64,000 bases of DNA from Phycisphaerae bacterium. GTDB taxonomy: Bacteria; Planctomycetota; Phycisphaerae; UBA1845; Fen-1342. The notes beneath the pieces were generated by a model. It had not been told where the DNA came from. It saw only the letters and a list, made by a program, of their open reading frames with translations, and ran no database searches. Of the stretch, positions 1-8,292 are shown one piece after another. The stretch is from assembly GCA_030428945.1 (NCBI GenBank), contig JAUIEC010000011.1, positions 62,001-126,000 of the forward strand, in the 5' to 3' direction. The position numbers and the translations under genes were made by a program. Numbering within the stretch: position 1 is the first letter of the stretch; each line of letters opens with the position of its first letter.

Positions 1-457
1 CCTCTACCGCGCGTTCCGCGAAGAGGTCCCCGACGAGCCCGAAACGCTGCCGATCGGCAAAGGCCAGGTCGCCCGGGCCGGCAAGGACGTCACGCTGATC
101 TCGTACGCCGCCACCCTGCGGGCCACGCTCGACGCGGCCGAGGAACTGGCCGACGAGCACGACATCGACGCCGAAGTGCTGGACCTGCTGAGCGTCAGCC
201 CGATCGACGAGGACCTGATCAACGAGTCGGTCCGCAAGACCGGCCGGGTGGTGGTGGTGCACGAGGCCCCGCGGCACTGCGGGGTCGGCGCCGAGGTCGT
301 GGCCCGGATCGTCGAGAAGAGCCTGCTGTACCTGGAGGCCCCGATCCGGCGCGTCACCGGCTACGACACGATCATCCCGTTCTTCGCCAACGAGAAGACC
401 TGGCTGCCGGACGCGGGCAAGGTCGTGCAGGCCACCGTCGAGACGGTCAATTTCTGA
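1..457 (+). CDS. pdhB: 2-oxo acid dehydrogenase E1 component, beta subunit, C-terminal part (5' end outside window)
   Basis: The window opens in reading frame 2 inside this gene; 151 codons remain before TGA at 455-457. They cover the transketolase C-terminal domain of an E1 beta subunit (full length usually about 325 residues). Visible family features are the KDVTLISYAA strand, the VLDLLSVSPID segment, VVVHEAPRHCGVGAEV and the terminal GYDTIIPFFANEKTWLPD. With E1 alpha it decarboxylates a 2-oxo acid using thiamine diphosphate and passes the acyl group to E2 lipoate. E2 and E3 genes follow on the same strand, which makes a pyruvate dehydrogenase operon most likely. The fragment alone does not exclude a branched-chain 2-oxo acid dehydrogenase. 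Confidence 0.85.
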   Translation, partial: LYRAFREEVPDEPETLPIGKGQVARAGKDVTLISYAATLRATLDAAEELADEHDIDAEVLDLLSVSPIDEDLINESVRKTGRVVVVHEAPRHCGVGAEVVARIVEKSLLYLEAPIRRVTGYDTIIPFFANEKTWLPDAGKVVQATVETVNF

Positions 458-526
458 TCCACCCGGGGGCGGTGGGCCGGAACGAGAAGGAGCAAGGCGG
501 GCGCCTCACGGCCGGCCCGGGCCCCG

Positions 527-562
527 GGTGTGGCGCGTGAAAGAGGCCGAGGCCGCCTCGTT
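527..562 (+). repeat. GTGAAAGAGGC-type intergenic hairpin (family R3)
   Basis: A GTGAAAGAGGC block is followed by GCCGCCTC, giving a GAGGC/GCCTC hairpin. The same plan recurs at 3472-3512, 22550-22606 (minus), 31808-31850, 43985-44055 (minus) and 44738-44820. It lies in the gap between the E1 beta stop and the E2 promoter, so it may act as a 3' processing or termination signal (inference). Confidence 0.5.
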
Positions 563-637
563 CCCGCCCCCGTGTCCCCCTCTCTGCCCCGGTCACGCCT
601 CGACGCTATCACGAAACAGCCCCGTCCCGGGCGTTCG

Positions 638-667
638 TTGGACGGGTTACGCTTTGCGCGGTACAAA
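638..667 (+). promoter_or_regulatory. Candidate sigma-70-type promoter of the E2-E3 genes
   Basis: TTGGAC at 638-643 and TACAAA at 662-667 are separated by 18 bp. The start codon of the E2 gene lies 66 bp downstream with a GAGG ribosome site at 718-721. This suggests E2-E3 can be transcribed separately from E1 despite the shared direction. Confidence 0.5.
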
Positions 668-732
668 ATCGCCTTGGCCGCGGCGGTCCGGGTCTGCCCG
701 GGCCGCGAGACTCAGTTGAGGAACCGAGCACC

Positions 733-2031
733 ATGTACGAATTCATCCTGCCGGATCTGGGAGAAGGCGTCCACGAGGGTCAGATCGTCAACGTGCTGGT
801 CGAGGAAGGCCAGACGATTGAGGAGAACGAACCGATCCTCGAGGTCGAGACCGACAAGGCCGCCGTCGAAATCCCCTCCCCGAAGGCCGGCTCGATCGCC
901 CGGATCAACGTCAAGGCCGGGCAGACCGTCAAGGTCGGCGAAGTCATGCTGGCGATCGACACCGGCGAGGCCGGCGAGGCCCCGGCCCCGGCGGCGGCCG
1001 AGACGCAGGCCAAGCCCGAGGCCGCGCCCGCCAAGGCCAAGGCAGCGGCGAGCGCTCCGGCCAGTCCGCCCGCGGCGCCGGCCGCGACGGGCGTGGCGGT
1101 GGCGCCGGCGCCGCGGCGCAACGGACCGATTCCGGCCGCTCCGGTGGTGCGCAAGCTGGCCCGCGAGATGGGCGTGGACATCAACAGCGTTCCCGGCAGC
1201 GGTCCGAACGGACGGGTGCTGCGGGAGGACGTCGAGCGTTTCGCCCAGGGTGGCGGCGCGGCGGCCCCGGCGGCGGCGGGCGGTGGCTACGCGGCCCCCG
1301 AAGCGTTGCCGGACTTCGACCAGTACGGACCGATCCGCCGCGAGCAGCCGAGCCAGATCCGCAAGACGATCGCGCGGCAGATGACGCGGGCCTGGCAGTC
1401 GGTGCCGCGGGTGACGCACTGCGACTCGGCCGACGTGACCGAACTGGAGCGCAACCGCAAGTCGCTGAACGCGAACCTGCGTGAAGGCCAGCCGAAGATG
1501 ACCGTCACGGCGATCATCCTGAAGGCGGTCGCGGCCGGCCTGCGGGACTACCCGATGCTGAACTGCAGCTACGACGCGGCCCGCGAGGAAGTCGTCTACA
1601 AGGACTACGTGCACCTGGGCATCGCGGTCGACACGCCGCGCGGGCTGGTGGTGCCGGTGATGCGGGACGTCGACAAGAAGTCGCTGCCGCAGGTCGCGAC
1701 GGAACTGAACGAGATCGCCGGGCGGGCCCGCGAGGGCAAGTTCGACGTGGCCGACCTGCGCGGGGCGACGTTCACGATCACGAACGTCGGGGCGCTCGGC
1801 GGGCAGTTCGTCACGCCGATGGTCAACTACCCGGAAGTCGGCATCCTCGGCATGGGACGTTCGTCCTGGGAAGCCAAGGTGCAGGCGGACATGTCGATCG
1901 TCCCGCGGATGATGCTGCCGCTGTCGCTTTCGTTCGATCACCGGATCTGCGACGGGGCCGACGCGGCCCGCTTCACCCGCGACATCGTCGAGTCCCTCCA
2001 GAATCCCCTGCGTCTGATCACGCTCGGCTAG
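733..2031 (+). CDS. pdhC: Dihydrolipoamide acyltransferase (E2) of a 2-oxo acid dehydrogenase complex
   Basis: 432 residues in the classic E2 order. A single lipoyl domain (about 1-76) carries the lipoylated lysine K42 in ETDKAAVEI. An Ala/Pro-rich swinging linker (about 80-132) follows. A peripheral-subunit-binding domain (about 133-172, [20 protein letters not shown]) binds E1 or E3. The catalytic core (about 200-432) ends with the HxxxDG signature HRICDG, H403 to G408. It transfers the acyl group from lipoate to coenzyme A. The ATG is preceded by GAGG at 718-721. The E3 gene starts 19 bp after its stop, and the E1 beta gene lies upstream, so the three subunits are made together. Only one lipoyl domain is present, as in many Gram-positive and alpha-proteobacterial E2s. 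Confidence 0.95.
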   Translation: MYEFILPDLGEGVHEGQIVNVLVEEGQTIEENEPILEVETDKAAVEIPSPKAGSIARINVKAGQTVKVGEVMLAIDTGEAGEAPAPAAAETQAKPEAAPAKAKAAASAPASPPAAPAATGVAVAPAPRRNGPIPAAPVVRKLAREMGVDINSVPGSGPNGRVLREDVERFAQGGGAAAPAAAGGGYAAPEALPDFDQYGPIRREQPSQIRKTIARQMTRAWQSVPRVTHCDSADVTELERNRKSLNANLREGQPKMTVTAIILKAVAAGLRDYPMLNCSYDAAREEVVYKDYVHLGIAVDTPRGLVVPVMRDVDKKSLPQVATELNEIAGRAREGKFDVADLRGATFTITNVGALGGQFVTPMVNYPEVGILGMGRSSWEAKVQADMSIVPRMMLPLSLSFDHRICDGADAARFTRDIVESLQNPLRLITLG

Positions 2032-2050
2032 TGCCGGAACGGAGAGCGAA

Positions 2051-3463
2051 GTGGTTGTTGGCGAACTGACCGAAGAAACCGAAGTACTTGTCGTCGGCGG
2101 CGGGCCGGGTGGCTACGTGGCCGCCTTCAAGTGCGCGGACCTGGGCCTGCGGACCACGCTGGTCGACGCGAACGCCCAGTTGGGCGGCGTCTGCCTGCGC
2201 GAGGGCTGCATCCCGTCGAAGGCCCTGCTGCACGTCTCGCACCTGATCGATCACGCCACCCACGCGGCCGAGTTCGGCGTGAGCTTCAAGAAGCCGGCGA
2301 TCGACCTCGACAAGCTCCGCGGCTGGAAGAACAGCGTGGTCGACCGCCTGTGCGGCGGGATCAACGCGCTCGCCAAGAACCGCAAGGTCCGGGTCGTGAC
2401 CGGCAAGGCCACCTTCGAGGACTCCCGCACCGTCCGGATCGAGGGCGGCGACGTCGGCCGCCTGAAGTTCAAGCATGCCATCGTCGCGACCGGGTCGGTC
2501 GCCAAGCGCCTGCCGGAGAAGATCATCCCGGCCGACTGCTGCATCGACTCGACCGGGGCGCTCGATCTCGAGTCGATCCCCAAGAAACTGGCGGTGATCG
2601 GCGGCGGGTACATCGGGCTCGAACTGGGCCAGGTCTACGCCGGGCTCGGCAGCGAGGTCACCGTGATCGAGGCGCTCGACAACCTGCTGACCGGTCCGGA
2701 CCCGGACCTCGTCCGCCCGCTGGAACGCCGCCTGAAGGAGCAGTTCGCCGCGATTCACACCGGGGCGATGGTCGAAGGCGCGAAGCGCACGGGCAAGGGC
2801 GTCGAACTGACGTACTCGATCAAGGGCAAGAAACAGACGCTGCTGGTCGACAAGGTGCTGACCTCGGTCGGACGCGCCCCGAACACGCGCGACATCGGCC
2901 TGGAGAACACCAAGGTCAAGGTCAACGACCGCGGCTTCATCGAAGTCGACAACCAGATGCGGACGGCCGACAAGCGGATCCTCGCGATCGGCGACGTCGC
3001 CGGCGACCCGATGCTGGCCCACAAGGCCTCGCACGAAGGCATCGTCGCCGCCGAGGTCCTGGCCGGGCACAACGCCGTCTTCGACAAGAAGGCGATCCCG
3101 GCCGTCGTCTACACCAGCCCCGAACTGGCCTGGTGCGGCATGACCGAGGCCGAGGCCAAGCAGGCCGGGCGGAAGGTCAAGGTCGGCAAGTTCCCGTGGA
3201 CGGCGTCCGGGCGGGCGATCGCGATGGGCGCCCCGCAGGGCCTGACGAAGATCATCGCCGACTCCGAGACGCAGCGGGTCCTGGGTGTCGGGATCGTCGG
3301 CGAGCACGCCGGGGACCTGATCGCCGAAGCGGTGCTGGCCATCGAGATGGGCTGCGAAGCCGAGGATCTCGCCCTGACAATTCACCCGCACCCGTCGACG
3401 TCGGAGACCGTCATGGAGGCGGCCGAGGGCGTCTTCGGCGCGTCCCTGCACGTTGCCCGGTAG
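2051..3463 (+). CDS. lpdA: Dihydrolipoamide dehydrogenase (E3)
   Basis: 470 residues, the normal length. The N-terminal FAD fold has GGGPGG (16-21). The redox-active disulfide is C48/C53 in GGVCLREGCIPSKALL. A second GxGxxG (VIGGGYIGLELG) marks the NAD domain, and AIGDVAG marks the second FAD contact. The C-terminal interface domain ends with HPHPSTSETVMEA, giving the catalytic His447-Glu452 pair that completes the partner subunit's active site. It reoxidises dihydrolipoate on E2 and makes NADH. The start is GTG with GGAG at 2041-2044, 19 bp after the E2 stop. It is the last gene of the operon; an R3 repeat hairpin follows. Confidence 0.96.
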   Translation: MVVGELTEETEVLVVGGGPGGYVAAFKCADLGLRTTLVDANAQLGGVCLREGCIPSKALLHVSHLIDHATHAAEFGVSFKKPAIDLDKLRGWKNSVVDRLCGGINALAKNRKVRVVTGKATFEDSRTVRIEGGDVGRLKFKHAIVATGSVAKRLPEKIIPADCCIDSTGALDLESIPKKLAVIGGGYIGLELGQVYAGLGSEVTVIEALDNLLTGPDPDLVRPLERRLKEQFAAIHTGAMVEGAKRTGKGVELTYSIKGKKQTLLVDKVLTSVGRAPNTRDIGLENTKVKVNDRGFIEVDNQMRTADKRILAIGDVAGDPMLAHKASHEGIVAAEVLAGHNAVFDKKAIPAVVYTSPELAWCGMTEAEAKQAGRKVKVGKFPWTASGRAIAMGAPQGLTKIIADSETQRVLGVGIVGEHAGDLIAEAVLAIEMGCEAEDLALTIHPHPSTSETVMEAAEGVFGASLHVAR

Positions 3464-3471
3464 CGGTACGA

Positions 3472-3512
3472 ACGTGACTGGGTGAGAGCGTGAAAGAGGC
3501 GCACGCGCCTTC
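3472..3512 (+). repeat. GTGAAAGAGGC-type intergenic hairpin (family R3)
   Basis: GTGACTGGGTGAGAGC then GTGAAAGAGGCGC and GCGCCTTCC: AGGCGC and GCGCCT form a 6-bp stem with a 2-base spacer. It lies 9 bp after the E3 stop codon, a position fitting a transcript 3' end, and matches the copy at 527-562. Confidence 0.5.
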
Positions 3513-3641
3513 CGAGGCGGTCTCCTCCGCGCTGGCCCGCCCTTCCGCACGCCGCCGCAAAGAGGGCACGCCCGGGTGACGCCGCGGCCCAATCGCCGGG
3601 CACCTTCCGGGACAGCGTCCGGCCCGCCGTGGATCCACGCC

Positions 3642-5249
3642 ATGCATCGAATTCCCCGACGAATCCTGAACCGAACCGGGCACCTGGTGGTCTGCCTGAG
3701 CCTGCTGTGCGCGGCGGGTTGCGGCGGCACGCGCGGGCCGCAGATCAGCACGCGCCGGCCCGCGACCCCGGACCAGTTGCAGGCCGCCTATCCCGACCTC
3801 GCGTCCGGGCGGTTCGTCGTGCTGGGCGACTTCAACACCGAGGATCAGCTTGGCGGAATCACGCCCGCGATGCGGATCGGGCACGGACGCGGCGCCACCG
3901 GAGGCGGGGCCGCGGTCGCCCGCGTGTCGGCCGGGCAGCCGGTGTCCATCGAGCCGTCGGTCACGGACTGGAGCGGCCAGACCCTGCTGCTGTGCAGCGT
4001 GCGGGTGGACCTGCCGCAGTCGCTGGCGGTCACGGTGGCCGGCGATGGCGGTGCCTGGCGGCGTGATGCGGACCTGGCCAGCGGCTGGAACCTGCTGCGG
4101 TTCGACATCGGCGAGATCGGCATGCGGGTTGACACCGGGCAGGTCCGGCGGATCGACCTGGTGCCGTCGGCCGCGACCGAACTGGCGATCGATGACCTGC
4201 TGCTGGCGGACGACCGCAGCGAACTGAAGGCCGAGTCGCCGCGAATCACGCTGCGGACCGAGACGCGTGGCCTGCGGGTTCACAGCGGCGTGGCGGGCGC
4301 GTTCGAACTGGTCTTCCAGGGCGGGCTGCTGGTCGACTGGCGAAGCTGGTCGGAGGTCCCGCTGGGTGGCAGTACGGGCGTCGGTCCCTGGCTGGTCGCG
4401 GTCGGGCCGGACTGGAACCAGCAGCCTCCGCCGACGCCGGGCGGGCCGGACTCGCTCGCGGGCCGTCAGCGGGTGCTGGAATCCGGGCTGCGGACGGTGG
4501 TGCAGGCCGAGACGCCGACCGGGCGTCGCCAGTGGACGGTCTACCCGCACGGGGCGGCGTTCCTGTCGATTCAAAACCCACGGGTCAGGGACGGACAGCG
4601 GGCGGCGTTCCTGCTAAGCGTGGCGGGCACGGGCTCGTTCGAGGCCCTGCCCGGACCGGCGCTCTCGCCGGGCGAGCGGCCGCTGGGTCTCTGCCTGCTT
4701 CAGCAGGAGGGGCCGGATCCCGACCTGCTCTGGGCCCCGGGCAATCCGACCGGCGGACGTCGCCTGACGCAGCGTTTCTCGCCGGGGAGTACCGACCTGC
4801 TGGTCCTGATGGGCGACGATCCGCCCGGCCCGCTGGCCCAGGCCTTCTTCGTGTCCGAGGACGAACTGCTGCCGGAGCGGGCGGCCGACCTGACGCATGT
4901 TTATCAGCACCCGCCGCGTCCGAAGGTGACGACCGGTCGCCTGGTGACGGACCGCGCGGGTGACCTGAACGGGGACGGGTTCAACGAGTCGGAGGGCTGC
5001 TACGAACTGGCGGGTCGCGACCGACGGCTGCGGATGCGGCTGGCGCCGGAGGCGGCCCCGCTGGACCACCCGGTCTTCCGGGTCCAGGGGACCCGCGGGC
5101 TGCGCTGCTGGGTGTACGTCAACGGTCGGATCGTCAGCGAGATCGGACGCGACGCGGACGGCGAACTGCTGTTCGTCGTGCCCGGCCGTCACGCCGGGCC
5201 GTTGACGATCGAGGTCACGGCGGTCCCCGTCGGTGGCGGTGCGGGTTGA
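3642..5249 (+). CDS. Predicted lipoprotein of unknown function
   Basis: 535 residues from the ATG at 3642. An in-frame GTG at 3576 would add 22 residues before the signal sequence, so the ATG is preferred. The N-terminus MHRIPRRILNR is basic, followed by a hydrophobic stretch and the lipobox CAAGC, so the mature protein should be lipid-anchored in the cell envelope. The middle is rich in beta-strand-like segments with no family I recognise. Near the C-terminus (about residue 440) DLNGDGFNESEG resembles a calcium-binding DxNxDG loop. It stands alone on its strand. The promoter of the next gene overlaps its stop codon. Confidence 0.8.
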   Translation: MHRIPRRILNRTGHLVVCLSLLCAAGCGGTRGPQISTRRPATPDQLQAAYPDLASGRFVVLGDFNTEDQLGGITPAMRIGHGRGATGGGAAVARVSAGQPVSIEPSVTDWSGQTLLLCSVRVDLPQSLAVTVAGDGGAWRRDADLASGWNLLRFDIGEIGMRVDTGQVRRIDLVPSAATELAIDDLLLADDRSELKAESPRITLRTETRGLRVHSGVAGAFELVFQGGLLVDWRSWSEVPLGGSTGVGPWLVAVGPDWNQQPPPTPGGPDSLAGRQRVLESGLRTVVQAETPTGRRQWTVYPHGAAFLSIQNPRVRDGQRAAFLLSVAGTGSFEALPGPALSPGERPLGLCLLQQEGPDPDLLWAPGNPTGGRRLTQRFSPGSTDLLVLMGDDPPGPLAQAFFVSEDELLPERAADLTHVYQHPPRPKVTTGRLVTDRAGDLNGDGFNESEGCYELAGRDRRLRMRLAPEAAPLDHPVFRVQGTRGLRCWVYVNGRIVSEIGRDADGELLFVVPGRHAGPLTIEVTAVPVGGGAG

Positions 5250-5274
5250 CGGGCTTCTGCGCGGTTTCTAGCAT
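5246..5274 (+). promoter_or_regulatory. Promoter of mcsA-mcsB
   Basis: TTGACG at 5246-5251 and TAGCAT at 5269-5274 with a 17-bp spacer, a near-consensus sigma-70 promoter. The -35 box overlaps the TGA of the preceding lipoprotein gene. The expected start of transcription is near 5281. Confidence 0.65.
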
Positions 5275-5282
5275 CATGGTGC

Positions 5283-5299
5283 GGGTTGGTGTCCAACCC
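5283..5299. promoter_or_regulatory. Inverted repeat at the start of the mcsA-mcsB transcript
   Basis: GGGTTGG-TGT-CCAACCC is a perfect 7-bp inverted repeat with a 3-base centre, beginning at about +3 of the predicted transcript. It could be an operator or a 5' RNA hairpin. It does not match CIRCE or the CtsR heptad repeat, the known heat-shock sites for related operons. Confidence 0.45.
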
Positions 5300-5318
5300 C
5301 TCATAAGCGGAGCAGCCT

Positions 5319-5813
5319 GTGGCAGGGATGTGTGAATCGTGCAAGAAAGAGGCTGCGACGTTCCACCTGACCAATCTGACGCGTGAAGGCCAGAAGGAAG
5401 AGCAGCACCTGTGCGAGGGCTGCGCGATCGAGCAGGGCCTGATCCAGGTGCAGAAGCCCGCCTACGCCCATGAAGTGCTCGAGAACTTCATGAAGAGCGC
5501 CAAGGGCGACGCCGCCTCGATGGCCAACGCGGTCTGCGAGACCTGCGGGATCAGTTACCTGGAGTTTCGCAACCAGGGACTGCTGGGCTGCCCCGACGAC
5601 TACGACGTCTTCCGCGAAATGCTGCTGCCGCTGCTGGAGCGGGCCCACGAGGCCACGCACCACACCGGCAAGGCCCCCCGCTCGCTGGGCACCGGCCGGA
5701 CATCGCAGCAGCAGATCCAGCAGTTGAAACGGAAACTGGCCGACGCGGTCGCGGCCGAGGACTACGAACGGGCGGCGGAACTGCGCGACCGGATCGACAA
5801 ACTGGAGCTCTGA
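5319..5813 (+). CDS. mcsA: McsA-like zinc-finger activator of protein arginine kinase
   Basis: 164 residues. Cysteine pairs C5-x2-C8, C32-x2-C35 and C73-x2-C76 plus C91 (LLGCPDDYDVF) match the zinc-binding N-terminal part of McsA. The last 35 residues (IQQLKRKLADAVAAEDYERA) are a UVR domain, as in UvrB and UvrC. In Bacillus, McsA binds and activates the arginine kinase McsB, which marks proteins for the ClpCP protease. The GTG at 5319 is chosen over the ATG at 5328 because GGAG at 5309-5312 sits 6 bases before it. The stop overlaps the mcsB start (TGATG), so translation is coupled. No clpC or ctsR is adjacent, unlike in Firmicutes. Confidence 0.9.
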   Translation: MAGMCESCKKEAATFHLTNLTREGQKEEQHLCEGCAIEQGLIQVQKPAYAHEVLENFMKSAKGDAASMANAVCETCGISYLEFRNQGLLGCPDDYDVFREMLLPLLERAHEATHHTGKAPRSLGTGRTSQQQIQQLKRKLADAVAAEDYERAAELRDRIDKLEL

Positions 5814-6874
5814 TGTCCGCCTCGCTGGAAGATGTCATCCGCAACCGCTGCGAATGGCTCCGCGGCGAAGGGCCGCTGAGCGAGATCGTGATCTCGACCC
5901 GCATCCGGCTGGCCCGCAACATTCGCGGCTTTCCGTTCCTGCCGCGGGCGGACGCCGACCTGCGGGCCCAGGTGGCCGACACGGTCGAAACGACCATCCG
6001 GCGGACGGACCTGCTGGCCGACTACCTGCATCTGTCGATCGACGAACTGGACGACCTCGACCGGCGGGTGCTGGTCGAGCGGCAGTTGATCAGCCGGCAG
6101 CACGCCGAGGGCAGCGGGACGCGGCGGGTGGCGTTCGATCCGGGCGGGTCGTGCTCGCTGATGATCAACGAAGAGGATCACGTTCGCGTGCAAGTCATGC
6201 GGAGCGGGATGCAGCTCGACGCGGCCTGGGAACAGATCAACGCGGTCGACGACGCGCTCGACGCGAAGCTGGACTTCGCCTACCACGCTCAGTTCGGCTA
6301 CCTGACCGCCTGTCCGACCAACGTCGGCACGGGAATTCGCGTCTCGGTCATGCTGCACCTGCCGGCCCTGCGGATCACGAACGAGCTCGACAAGGTCGGG
6401 CAGGCCGCCAAGGACATGAAGCTGGCGATCCGCGGCCTGTGGGGCGAGGGCACCGAAGCGCTCGGCGACTTCTTCCAGATTTCGAACCAGATCACGCTCG
6501 GCCGCAGCGAGGAAGAGCTGATCGACGATTTCCACCGGACGGTGATTCCGCAGATCGTCGAGTACGAACAGCAGGCCCGCCAGGCCCTGACCGCCAAGCG
6601 CCTGCACGCCCTGGACGACAAGGTCTACCGGGCGATGGGCGGCCTGCAGAGTGCCCGGCTGATGAGCTCGACCGAGGCGATGCAGTGCCTGAGCCACCTG
6701 CGGATGGGCCTGAACATCGGCCGGATCAAGACGATCGACCTGAACACGGTCAACGACCTGTTCATCCAGACCCAGCCGGGGCACCTGCAGAAGCTGCATG
6801 GCGGGCGCCTGAACGGCGAGCAGCGCAGCATCGCCCGGGCCGCGCTGATCCGGTCGAAGCTGCACCAGAACTGA
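5813..6874 (+). CDS. mcsB: Protein arginine kinase McsB
   Basis: 353 residues, typical for McsB. The phosphagen-kinase catalytic domain is clear: ISTRIRLARNIRGFPF near residues 26-42, the nucleotide-binding arginines, the catalytic cysteine C167 in TACPTNVGTGIR, and RGLWGEGTEALGDFFQISNQ for the substrate loop. The enzyme phosphorylates arginine side chains of damaged proteins, a degradation tag for Clp proteases, and needs McsA. The ATG overlaps the mcsA stop by one base. The promoter at 5246-5274 should serve both genes. Confidence 0.95.
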   Translation: MSASLEDVIRNRCEWLRGEGPLSEIVISTRIRLARNIRGFPFLPRADADLRAQVADTVETTIRRTDLLADYLHLSIDELDDLDRRVLVERQLISRQHAEGSGTRRVAFDPGGSCSLMINEEDHVRVQVMRSGMQLDAAWEQINAVDDALDAKLDFAYHAQFGYLTACPTNVGTGIRVSVMLHLPALRITNELDKVGQAAKDMKLAIRGLWGEGTEALGDFFQISNQITLGRSEEELIDDFHRTVIPQIVEYEQQARQALTAKRLHALDDKVYRAMGGLQSARLMSSTEAMQCLSHLRMGLNIGRIKTIDLNTVNDLFIQTQPGHLQKLHGGRLNGEQRSIARAALIRSKLHQN

Positions 6875-6915
6875 GCGCGGTCGCGCCGCGGGCCGCACAC
6901 CAAGGGAGACCCGCC

Positions 6916-8274
6916 GTGTCGCGCATGCTGACCGCCCTGCCGCTGCTGGGCCTGCTGACCGTTGCCGCCCTGGCCGAACCGCCGCGGATCCTGGCCGGGC
7001 CGATGTTCTCGCTGACCTCCGGCGAGGACATCACACTGTGGGTCCAGGTCGACCAGCCGGCGGATCTCTCCTGCACCTGGCGAGCCGAAGACGACCGGGT
7101 CGTGATCGAGCAGGAGCGCGTCGCGCCCAGCGTTCCCGAACGAAACATCTACGTGGCGACCCTGTCGGCCAGCGCCCGGCGGATGGCCGACACCTCGCGG
7201 TGGACGGCCGAGCTGCGGGTCACGACCGGGACACGTGACGAGGGATCCGCGGTGACCGTGTCGCGATCGACGACGATGACGCTGCGGCTGCCGGTCCCGC
7301 GCGGATATGCGGGTGTGTCGGGCGGGCGGCGGATCGCGTTCGGTTCGTGCAGCCACCAGGACCGCTTTGCCAGCCAGCCGATCTGGACGCGGGTGCTCAA
7401 GACCCGACCGCACCAGTTCCTGTTCATCGGCGACAACATCTACCTGCCGGGTCGGGCCGACAGCTATCCGGACGACCGTGACGGTGTGCTGCGACTGTAC
7501 CGTGACACCTACGACCAGAACCGGCAGCTTCCGGAACTGCAGCGCCTGCTGCGCAGCACGCTCTGCTCAGCGCTCTGGGACGACCACGACTTCGGCCCGA
7601 ACAACTCGGACCGGACCTGGAAATGGGCCGACGTCGCCCTGCAGACGCTCAACGAGTACTTCCCGAACCAGTACGGCACGCCCGAGGCCCGCGGCTGCTT
7701 CCACACGACGCGAACCGGCGCCGTGCAGACCTTCATGCTCGACAACCGTGCGTTTCGCGACGGAAACAAGGACCCGCAGCGACGGACCTTCCTCGGCGAC
7801 GTGCAGCTCGCCTGGCTCAAAGAAGGGCTGCGAACCAGCGACGCGCCGGTCAAGCTCGTCGTGGCCGGCAACCAGATCCTGGCCGACACGCACCCGCACG
7901 AGAGCTGGGGCAACCAGTTCCGGGCCGAGCGCGACGCCTTCCTCAACTGGATCTGGAACGAGCGGATCGAGGGCGTGATCTTCCTGTCCGGCGACCGGCA
8001 CTTCGCGGAACTGGCCCGCAAGGAAGACCCGACCGGGCGCGGCAACACGCTCTGGGAGCTGACCAGTTCGCCGCTGGCGAATTCGCACTACGAGAAAGGC
8101 GCCGAGATCGCCTATCCCGATCGCGTCGCCGCTTACAACGACGGCGTCAACTTCGGCCTGGTCGAGATCAGCGGGCTGACGCGGCCCCGGACCGTCACGC
8201 TGTCGATCATCGACGTGCGCGGCGAGCGCGTCATCACGCAACAGGTGATGGGTCCGACGAATCCGCAGCCCTGA
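6916..8274 (+). CDS. PhoD-like secreted metallophosphatase
   Basis: 452 residues from GTG 6916, which has GGGAG at 6904-6908. The ATG at 6925 would be too far from it. A signal peptide (to about ALA-EPP) is followed by an Ig-like N-terminal domain and the PhoD catalytic domain. Visible motifs are IAFGSCSHQ, FIGDNIYLPG, ALWDDHDFGPNNSD and FLSGDRHFAEL, whose Asp, Asn and His residues bind the metals. The family comprises alkaline phosphatases and phosphodiesterases acting outside the cytoplasm on phosphate esters or teichoic acids; the substrate here is unknown. It lies 41 bp after mcsB and converges with the next gene across an 18-bp gap. Confidence 0.88.
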   Translation: MSRMLTALPLLGLLTVAALAEPPRILAGPMFSLTSGEDITLWVQVDQPADLSCTWRAEDDRVVIEQERVAPSVPERNIYVATLSASARRMADTSRWTAELRVTTGTRDEGSAVTVSRSTTMTLRLPVPRGYAGVSGGRRIAFGSCSHQDRFASQPIWTRVLKTRPHQFLFIGDNIYLPGRADSYPDDRDGVLRLYRDTYDQNRQLPELQRLLRSTLCSALWDDHDFGPNNSDRTWKWADVALQTLNEYFPNQYGTPEARGCFHTTRTGAVQTFMLDNRAFRDGNKDPQRRTFLGDVQLAWLKEGLRTSDAPVKLVVAGNQILADTHPHESWGNQFRAERDAFLNWIWNERIEGVIFLSGDRHFAELARKEDPTGRGNTLWELTSSPLANSHYEKGAEIAYPDRVAAYNDGVNFGLVEISGLTRPRTVTLSIIDVRGERVITQQVMGPTNPQP

Positions 8275-8292
8275 CGGGCCGACCGCGCGACG

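Noticed and set aside
5283..5299. CIRCE or CtsR operator before mcsA
   Set aside because: The inverted repeat GGGTTGG/CCAACCC shares no match with TTAGCACTC-N9-GAGTGCTAA or the GGTCAAA direct repeat.
5854..6915. Open frame running antisense-free through mcsB into the PhoD-like gene as one 806-residue protein
   Set aside because: The first part lies in an Arg/Pro/Gly-rich alternative frame of mcsB, typical of GC-rich shadow frames. A ribosome site and signal peptide mark the real start at 6916.
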